This document shows positions 58,303 to 64,000 of a DNA stretch of 64,000 nucleotides, in pieces. A model generated the notes under the pieces. The model was not told the DNA's origin. It saw nothing but the letters and a program-made list of their open reading frames with translations, and did no database searches. The stretch's first letter is position 1; each line of letters opens with the position of its first letter. The stretch is from Ramlibacter monticola (GTDB taxonomy: Bacteria; Pseudomonadota; Gammaproteobacteria; Burkholderiales; Burkholderiaceae_C), in assembly GCF_016722785.1 (NCBI RefSeq), contig NZ_JAEQNE010000003.1:185001-249000 (forward strand), given 5' to 3'. Made by a program: the position numbers and the translations under genes.

Positions 58303-59553
58303 ATGGCCACCTCTGCTTCCGTGCTCGTCGCCCAACCCGAATACGTGATCCGCGGGCGGGTGATCGACCGCGCCACCAAGGCCGGGGTGCGCGGCGTGCG
58401 CGTCGACGCCTGGGACCGCGACACCCGCTACCACGACCTGCTGGGCCAGGCGACCACCGATGACGAGGGCCGCTTCACCATCGGCTACGACAGCGTGTAC
58501 TTCGGCGACTTCGCGCCCGACCGCTCGCCGGACGTGTACTTCAGGCTCTACCTCGACGGAACGGAAGTGCTCAGCACGTTCGACAAGCCGCGGAAGAACA
58601 CCGCTCGCGGGGCAACGGACGTGGTGCTCGAGCTCGACATGCCGCAGCTGCGGCCTGCCGGGCGGGACTACGTCAGCGTGACGCAGGCGCTGAAGGTGGC
58701 CGACTGGTGGCAGGCATCCGACTTCAGGGGCGCGTGGCGCGAAGGCACCGACAAGGCCCGGACCATCGGCTCGCTGCTCGGGGGATTGGGCGGCGACGCG
58801 CTCAAGAACTTCGATCTCGCGCCGGTTCGCACCCGGGGCACGACCGAGCGCGAGGTCGTCAACCAGCCGGTGGCCGCCGCGCAGCAGGCGCTGGCACTGA
58901 AGCAGGTGGAAGTGACCGAAGTGAAATCGGTCAGCGAGGCCGGGCGCCGCGAGACGCTGAAGACGCTGGCCGACTATCCGCTGCAGCTGAAGGCCGGCGA
59001 CAAGGTGCAGCTCTATCAGGAGAACGGCGTCGTCAAGTACTACACGCGCGTGCCGGCGGCCGATGCGAACGCCGTCGACGGGCAGGCGGTGCAGAAGCTC
59101 GACGAGGACGTGCAGTCGCTGAAGACCCGGGTGCAGCAGGCCGAGACGCTGCGTGCCGAAGTCGAAAGCCTGAAGGGCTCCGGCAGCGCGCTGGAGCAGC
59201 GGCTTTCGACGGATGCGGAGGCCCTGCGCGCGCAGACCGACGAAGTGGCGGCGCTGAAGGCCGAACTGAGCGCGCTGCGCAAGTCCACGGCGGCCAAGGA
59301 GGCGGAGATCGTCAAGCTGCAGACCGATCTGGTGCAGGTGCGGCAGTCGCAGGACCAGCTGATCGCCCGGCTGCCGCTGGACCGATTGAGCCGGCTCGAA
59401 CAGCAGCTGGGCCTGCTGGCGCCCGGCGCGGGGGAACGTCCGGCCGTTCGCGCTGCCGGCACGCGGAAGGCCGCGGAGGCCGGGGTCGCGGGCAAGACGG
59501 CCACCAAGACGCCCCGGGCGAAGAAGGCCCCGACCCGCAAGAAGCCTCGCTGA
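58303..59553 (+). CDS. Transthyretin-like domain, coiled-coil and histone H1-like tail protein
   Basis: This is a 416-residue protein. Residues about 10-120 form a transthyretin/carboxypeptidase-regulatory-like beta-sandwich (YVIRGRVIDRATKAGVRGVRVDAWDRDTRY, TTDDEGRFTIGY). A linker region (about 130-250) contains LKTLADYPLQLKAGDKVQLYQENGVVKYY. A coiled coil spans about 265-375 (VQSLKTRVQQAETLRAEVESLK; LQTDLVQVRQSQDQLIARL). The last ~40 residues are Ala/Lys/Arg-rich (KTATKTPRAKKAPTRKKPR). It lies between the giant protein and the cargo block. It could be a connector or a cargo-handling protein. Confidence 0.7.
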   Translation: MATSASVLVAQPEYVIRGRVIDRATKAGVRGVRVDAWDRDTRYHDLLGQATTDDEGRFTIGYDSVYFGDFAPDRSPDVYFRLYLDGTEVLSTFDKPRKNTARGATDVVLELDMPQLRPAGRDYVSVTQALKVADWWQASDFRGAWREGTDKARTIGSLLGGLGGDALKNFDLAPVRTRGTTEREVVNQPVAAAQQALALKQVEVTEVKSVSEAGRRETLKTLADYPLQLKAGDKVQLYQENGVVKYYTRVPAADANAVDGQAVQKLDEDVQSLKTRVQQAETLRAEVESLKGSGSALEQRLSTDAEALRAQTDEVAALKAELSALRKSTAAKEAEIVKLQTDLVQVRQSQDQLIARLPLDRLSRLEQQLGLLAPGAGERPAVRAAGTRKAAEAGVAGKTATKTPRAKKAPTRKKPR

Positions 59554-59595
59554 CGCGGTGCCGGGGCACCATGGAAAGCACCAGGCCCGTGCCGC

Positions 59596-60144
59596 ATGAA
59601 CAGATCGACGACTGAGGCCACCGTGACCGGTCCGCAATGGACGGACGTGCTGCGCACCGTGCCGGGCGCACGCCTGCGCCTGTCGCTCGCGCTCAAGCCC
59701 GCGTGGCGCGAGCTGCTGCAGCGCTGGCTTTCCACGCGCGGCCTCGAACTCGAGCCGCTGGAGGGCGCCGCGGCGGAGGTCGTGCGCCTCGACGCGCAAG
59801 GCGGCCTGTTGCGCCTGTGCGCCGCATCGACCGACATCGAGGTCGAACTGCATCACGGCGACGACGGCGTGCCGGCGTTGCGCGGCCGCGCGCGGCACGG
59901 CTCGCGCGACTGGTCGTTCGACGTGCCGCGGCTGTCGCTGCAGCGCGCGGGTTCGCGCGAGGCTTTCGTGTCGCGCACGGTGGACGGGGCGCGCCTGCCG
60001 TGGCTGAAGTTCAGCCACGCCCGCGACGGCCAGGGCTTTGCGGTGACCGTGTTTCCCGGCGCGATCGAGGCGCCGGTGAGTAGCGGCTGGCGCGCGCTGT
60101 TGCCCAGCGCAATCGAATTGCTGTCCGTGCGCATCGAGGCCTGA
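59596..60144 (+). CDS. eCIS-associated hypothetical protein, 182 residues
   Basis: Unrecognised. It is a mostly beta-rich protein with an N-terminal helix (ARLRLSLALKPAWRELLQRWLSTRG) and strands such as LLRLCAASTDIEVELHH and RDWSFDVPRLSLQRAGSREAFVSRTVDG. It ends FPGAIEAPVSSGWRALLPSAIELLSVRIEA. There is no signal peptide. It overlaps the following DUF4157 gene as TGATG, so the two are coupled. It might be a chaperone or adaptor for that cargo; this is inference from position. A GTG at 59623 is an alternative start. Confidence 0.6.
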   Translation: MNRSTTEATVTGPQWTDVLRTVPGARLRLSLALKPAWRELLQRWLSTRGLELEPLEGAAAEVVRLDAQGGLLRLCAASTDIEVELHHGDDGVPALRGRARHGSRDWSFDVPRLSLQRAGSREAFVSRTVDGARLPWLKFSHARDGQGFAVTVFPGAIEAPVSSGWRALLPSAIELLSVRIEA

Positions 60145-61757
60145 TGTCCCCCACGCGCCTCCGCGCCGAGCGGGCCCGCACCCACGACGACGCGAGAGCG
60201 CCGGGGCCGACGCAGGCCATTGCTTGCGCGGATGCGGCGACCGGGAATCGGGCGCTGGCGCTGTGGCTGTCGCGCGATGCCGCCCTGCCGCTGGAAGCCG
60301 AGGCCGACCGCGCGGCCGCCGCCACCGTGCGCGAGGGCGTTGCGACGTCGCGCAGTGTGCCCCCGGACACCAACTCGCTGGCAGGCCAGCCGCTCGACCG
60401 TGCGACGCGGGCCCGTTTCGAAGACGCCTTCGGTCACGACTTCTCGCAGGTGCGCGTCCACCAGGACGCGGCCATGCAGCGGCGCCTGCAGGACGTGCAC
60501 GCCCACGCGCTCACTGAAGGAACCCGCATCGGCTTCGCGCCCGGCGCGTACCGCCCCGACACGCCGGACGGCCAGCGCCGGCTCGCGCACGAACTGGCGC
60601 ACGTCGTGCAGCAGCGGGGCGGAGTCCCGGCGGCGAGCGGTCGGCCGGGCCTGAGCCGTGCGCCCGCCGGGCCGCAGGCGGACACCAACCGCGATGCGCT
60701 GAACGCGCGGCTGAAGGTGGTACGCGAACGCCTGGCCACGCTGCGTGCGCAATACCAGGCGCTGAACGACGAGTTCGCCGGCTCGGTGATGAGCGAACGG
60801 CTGGAAGAGTCGCTGCGCAAGGGCACGGCGGACCTGCATGCGCAGGCGCGCTCGGAAAGCGCCGGGCCGGCGCTGTGGGGCGGCACGTTCGCGATCAGGG
60901 CCATCAGGAAAGCCGCGTCGGCCACCGTCCAGGGGCAGTCCGCGACCATCAACGCCAGGCTGGAGCTGAGCTACCTGGCTCTGAAGGACAAGGAGGCCGA
61001 GGCCAGGGCAGCGACCGACATCCCGCGCATCGACAAGGCGATCCGCGACGTGTGGCAGGTGAAGATCGCCAACGGCGAGTACGCCGGCATGGATTTCAAG
61101 CTGGTGCCCGCCATCACCTGGCGCCGGAAGAAGGACAAGGCGGCCGAAGACGCCTTCCAGATCGAGGTGCGCGGACCGGACAAGGAGCCGTCCTCGGGCG
61201 ACTCGGTGCACGGCAGCATCAGCCTCGCACCCGCCCACCTGGAAGGTTCGCGCGTCATCGTGGTGGCGCACGAGCTGGCGCACGTGTTCGGCTTCACGGA
61301 CGCGTACCTGAAGATGGAGATTCCCGCCGGCAAGGGCAAGCCGGCCAGCGAGCAATGGTCGGTGGGCCGCGGCGACGCGGCGGGGCGGACCGACCTGCTG
61401 GGCATGATCGACCCGGTGGTGCTGCAACGCCTCAAGAAGAAGGGTGCCGTCACCGAGGCGGACTTCCAGCGCCAGAGCGGCACGGTGCACATCTGGGAGG
61501 AGGACGCGAGCACCGTCCTACGGACGTTCGGCGTCGCACCGCCGCCGCCGAAGCCCTTGACCATCGACGACGACGAGTTCGACCCCGGCGCCGACCTGCA
61601 GCGCATCGAGCGCGAAGGCGAAGGGAAGCTCGCCAGGATCCGGAAGAAGCGCCGCCGCGCCGACAACGCGATCGAGTCGCTGGACCTGGCCGAGGCGATC
61701 ATGAAACTCGAGGCCGAAGAGAAGAGCCTGGACAAGCAGCTCGGGGCCGCGCCGTGA
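60144..61757 (+). CDS. DUF4157 cargo protein with second zincin (HELAHVFGFTD) domain
   Basis: This is a 537-residue candidate effector. The N terminus (about 75-157) is DUF4157 with HELAHVVQQ at 149-157. A helical region (about 180-300) follows. A second, separate metallopeptidase-like motif, HELAHVFGFTD, lies at 376-386, preceded by a strand VIVVAHELAH and followed by DLLGMI. The HExxHxxGxxD spacing fits metzincin-type zinc binding (His376, His380, Asp386). The C-terminal ~60 residues are charged and coiled-coil-like. It is probably a protease delivered by the particle. The target is unknown. Confidence 0.78.
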   Translation: MSPTRLRAERARTHDDARAPGPTQAIACADAATGNRALALWLSRDAALPLEAEADRAAAATVREGVATSRSVPPDTNSLAGQPLDRATRARFEDAFGHDFSQVRVHQDAAMQRRLQDVHAHALTEGTRIGFAPGAYRPDTPDGQRRLAHELAHVVQQRGGVPAASGRPGLSRAPAGPQADTNRDALNARLKVVRERLATLRAQYQALNDEFAGSVMSERLEESLRKGTADLHAQARSESAGPALWGGTFAIRAIRKAASATVQGQSATINARLELSYLALKDKEAEARAATDIPRIDKAIRDVWQVKIANGEYAGMDFKLVPAITWRRKKDKAAEDAFQIEVRGPDKEPSSGDSVHGSISLAPAHLEGSRVIVVAHELAHVFGFTDAYLKMEIPAGKGKPASEQWSVGRGDAAGRTDLLGMIDPVVLQRLKKKGAVTEADFQRQSGTVHIWEEDASTVLRTFGVAPPPPKPLTIDDDEFDPGADLQRIEREGEGKLARIRKKRRRADNAIESLDLAEAIMKLEAEEKSLDKQLGAAP

Positions 61758-61803
61758 GCCGGGACCGAGGCGGGATCGGCCGCGGCCCGTGAACGGACAA
61801 GCC

Positions 61804-63798
61804 ATGAACCAACGCGAAGCACGCGAGCCTCGCTCCGGCGCCCGACGCAGCGGCGCGCCCTCCACCGGGCCCGCGGCCGATCCACTGCGCGCCCCGCCGC
61901 CCGTGCGCCTCGGCAACCGCGCCTTCGGGGAGTGGCTGCAGGGCCGCCTGGAAGGTGGGCCGCCGCCGCGCCCCAGCCCGGTGGCTGCCGCGGCGCGGGA
62001 CGGACTGCCCGCTGCGCTGGGTTCGGGCCGCCCCCTCGATGTGCGCACGCGCGCCAGTTTCGAACCGCTGCTGGGGCAGGACCTGGGCGCCGTGCGCGTC
62101 CATGACGACGCGGCCGCCGCCGCGCTGGCGGGAAGTCTCGGCGCACGCGCCGCGACGCTGGGGCGGCACCTCGTTTTCGCCGGCGGCCAGTTCGCCCCGG
62201 ATGCACCGGCCGGCCGCCACCTCCTGGCGCACGAACTGGCGCACGCGGTGCAGTTGGCGCACCTGGCGCCGAGCCTGGCCGCACCGTTGACTCGGCGCGG
62301 CTCCGCGCTCGAATGCGACGCCGAGGCCAGCGCCGAGCGCACCGCCCGGGGGCTGCCCGCGGCACCGCGCCTCCGCGCGCAGGCGCCGGTCATCGCGCGC
62401 GTTCCCGACGGACTGAAGAACCAGTCGGAGCGCGACGCGGAGGCCTACAACCACAAGCGCGTGGCCGAAGCCCTGTCCTCCCTGAGCTGGGCCGAAATCA
62501 AGAAGCGCATGTACGCCGCGATGATCGGCGGCTTGCGCTCGGCGCAGAAGGCCGCGTTCGACGCGCTGCGCGCCAGCGTGGCCGCGATGGACGACGGCCC
62601 GGGAAAGAGTGCGCTGGAGGAGCTCGTCACCGTGTTCGACGAGTTCGTCGGCGTCCTCATCACGCTGGTGCTGGCGGTGGCGGGCATCGTGGTGGGCTTC
62701 GGCGAGGGCGTGGTCGACATGGTGAAGGGCCTGTTGCAGCTGGTGGTCGGCATCCTCAAGTGGATCGGCCTGGTGCTCTACGGCTTCATCGACGACATGG
62801 AGGCGTTCAAGCAATACAACGAAGAGATCGTCGCGGCGGCACGGAACCTGGTGCCGGGGCTGAAGAAGATCGTGAAGGACTGGATCGAGCGCTTCGAGAA
62901 GTCCTCGATCGACGAGGGCACCCTCATGATCGGCGAGCTCACCGGCCAGATCCTGGCGCTGATCGCCAGCTGCGGGTTCGCGGCGTCGAAGGCGGGGCAG
63001 GTCCCCAAGCTCGCGCTGGCCGCCGACATCCCGATCATGACGGCGCGCGGCGAGTTGGTGCTGTCGAAGGTGGCCGTGGTGGTCGACGTCTCGTCGCCCG
63101 TGGCGGCGTCGGGCCTGGTCGGCACGCAGGCCATGCGCGTGACCGGAGGCCCCGGGGACGGGCCCCCCAGCGGCGGCGGCAGCAGCGGCGGCAGCGGCGA
63201 CAACCCGGACTTCAAGGACCTGAGCGACAAGGAGATCGACAAGGCGCTCGAGCCGCTGCAGGACAAGGGGCCGAAGAGCGGGGGCAAAGGTGGCGGCAGG
63301 AAGGCACCGCCCGGCGTGCCGGCGCTGCCGGTGGAGGAGGTGGTCGCCGAGGGCGTCAAGCGCCTGAAGGCGCAGGGGGTCTCGGGCCTGGGGCCGCGGG
63401 AATACGGCACCAAGCTGCACGCCGCGGTGCGCGACATCGTTCTCGAGCGCACGGGGCAACCCGCCAACGGCTGGACGGTCGCGGCCGAGGAGCAGCTGGG
63501 CAAGGTCGTCAAGCTGCGCCCCGAGTTCGCCGATCTCACGGTGGAGAAGTACATGGAGGTCTGGGGCATGACCAAGCGCTATCCCGCGCTGCCGGAGAAG
63601 TTCCGCGGCACGGTCATCAAGAACCTCAAGCCCGATGTCTTCGTGCGCGCGCCGAACGGCCGGGCGCTGGTGTGGGACCTCACCTCCAAGCTCGATAGCG
63701 TGCACCTCGCCAAGACCATGTTCTACGCCGAGTTGATCGGGCGCGAGCTGGGGGGCTTCTTCCGCATCGCCGAGTCCTACTGGCGCAAGATCTTCTGA
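61804..63798 (+). CDS. DUF4157 cargo protein with hydrophobic central region and nuclease-like C-terminal domain
   Basis: This is a 664-residue candidate effector. The N-terminal Pro/Ala-rich leader is followed by DUF4157 (HELAHAVQ at 143-150). A central region (about 280-330) has long hydrophobic helices (VGVLITLVLAVAGIVVGFGEG; LLQLVVGILKWIGLVLYGF). A Gly/Ser linker (GGGSSGGSG) leads to a C-terminal domain of about 130 residues with KLHAAVRDIVLERTG, KPDVFVRAPNGRALVWDLTSK and a closing helix. The PDVFV...LVWDLTS pattern resembles a PD-(D/E)xK fold in which Lys is replaced. No immunity-type gene follows. The ATG at 61804 is used; a GTG at 61789 is possible. Confidence 0.75.
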   Translation: MNQREAREPRSGARRSGAPSTGPAADPLRAPPPVRLGNRAFGEWLQGRLEGGPPPRPSPVAAAARDGLPAALGSGRPLDVRTRASFEPLLGQDLGAVRVHDDAAAAALAGSLGARAATLGRHLVFAGGQFAPDAPAGRHLLAHELAHAVQLAHLAPSLAAPLTRRGSALECDAEASAERTARGLPAAPRLRAQAPVIARVPDGLKNQSERDAEAYNHKRVAEALSSLSWAEIKKRMYAAMIGGLRSAQKAAFDALRASVAAMDDGPGKSALEELVTVFDEFVGVLITLVLAVAGIVVGFGEGVVDMVKGLLQLVVGILKWIGLVLYGFIDDMEAFKQYNEEIVAAARNLVPGLKKIVKDWIERFEKSSIDEGTLMIGELTGQILALIASCGFAASKAGQVPKLALAADIPIMTARGELVLSKVAVVVDVSSPVAASGLVGTQAMRVTGGPGDGPPSGGGSSGGSGDNPDFKDLSDKEIDKALEPLQDKGPKSGGKGGGRKAPPGVPALPVEEVVAEGVKRLKAQGVSGLGPREYGTKLHAAVRDIVLERTGQPANGWTVAAEEQLGKVVKLRPEFADLTVEKYMEVWGMTKRYPALPEKFRGTVIKNLKPDVFVRAPNGRALVWDLTSKLDSVHLAKTMFYAELIGRELGGFFRIAESYWRKIF

Positions 63799-63935
63799 AC
63801 AGCCCGACGGATGGCATCGAGGCCGTCCACGGGACCTACGCGAAAAGGTGCTTGTGGCCGGCGCATCCACGACCGTACCCTGATCGCTCTCACCCGCGGC
63901 CTTCGCGCCGCGCCCTCACGCAAAGGGGACTCACC

Positions 63936-64000
63936 ATGCCAAGCGCGTTCTCCGGCCGGGTATTCGACTTCACGCAACCCGATGGCACGCCCATCCGCCT
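63936..64000 (+). CDS. Start of an M6-family metalloprotease-like protein, cut by the window end
   Basis: Only the first 21 residues are inside the window (MPSAFSGRVFDFTQPDGTPI...). They match the usual beginning of M6 (immune-inhibitor-A-like) family proteins, where a strand with 'FTQPDG' precedes the protease domain. The ATG has a strong AAAGGGGA ribosome binding site. The preceding 137 bases are non-coding and hold no clear terminator or promoter. Its position after the cargo genes makes another eCIS-associated protease possible, but with so few residues this is tentative. Confidence 0.5.
   Translation, partial: MPSAFSGRVFDFTQPDGTPIR

Noticed and set aside
47000-60000. Very long minus-strand open frames opposite the baseplate genes
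   Set aside because: They are mirrors of GC-rich plus-strand genes: no family resemblance, no ribosome binding sites, and compositions rich in Arg, His, Gln and Ala.

Overview
The window is very GC-rich, uses GTG and TTG starts as well as ATG, and is densely packed. The housekeeping content (FeoAB, PA2778/PA2779-type pair, CstA/YbdD, Ku, TAXI and GltS transporters) points to a betaproteobacterium of the order Burkholderiales. Family Comamonadaceae (Ramlibacter/Variovorax-like) is my best guess. I see no rRNA, tRNA, CRISPR array or insertion sequence.

Positions 1 to about 30,000 are ordinary chromosome, arranged as short transcription units. In order: the 3' part of a coiled-coil protein with a possible nuclease fold; feoAB (minus strand); a 40-residue peptide gene with its own terminator; a secreted lysozyme-fold protein; a PAS-PAS hybrid histidine kinase; the PA2778/PA2779 pair; a creatinase-fold M24 protein that has lost most metal ligands, divergent from an XPD/DinG-type helicase with an N-terminal nuclease domain; a LysR regulator divergent from a GGH / DUF2817 / MFS operon; Ku with a MerR-TPR gene; SRAP; L,D-transpeptidase; ybdD-cstA; a 2OG oxygenase; DUF2200; a FimV-like protein; GltS with a TAXI binding protein; and an enhancer-binding-protein gene read leftwards.

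Positions about 30,000 to the right edge hold an extracellular contractile injection system (eCIS) locus, a phage-tail-like particle, read rightwards. A DUF4157 cargo-type gene comes first. A long, tightly overlapping operon then encodes a DUF4255 protein, an AAA+ ATPase, sheath, two tubes, a gp26-like/GpE-like frameshift gene, unknown small proteins, a CIS-tube protein and a separate LysM protein, hub, spike, a Leu-Pro repeat protein, gp25, two gp6/J-type baseplate proteins, a gpI-type protein with a long C-terminal extension, a DUF6519-type giant, and a transthyretin/coiled-coil protein. The right end holds two more DUF4157 proteins (one with a second zinc-protease motif, one with membrane-active and nuclease-like domains) and the start of an apparent M6 protease. 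I recognise no classical trimeric tail fibre and no classical tape measure.

Two signals tie the eCIS locus together. First, near-consensus sigma-54 promoters (GG-N10-GC) lie just upstream of the first DUF4157 gene (30209-30224) and of the structural operon (32264-32279), beside a sigma-54-type activator gene. Second, a T9 run at 40242-40250 creates a T TTT TTG slippery site. It joins a gp26-like protein to a GpE/DUF6760-like tail in the -1 frame, in the same gene position and apparently by the same mechanism as the phage tail-assembly chaperone pair (P2 E/E+E').
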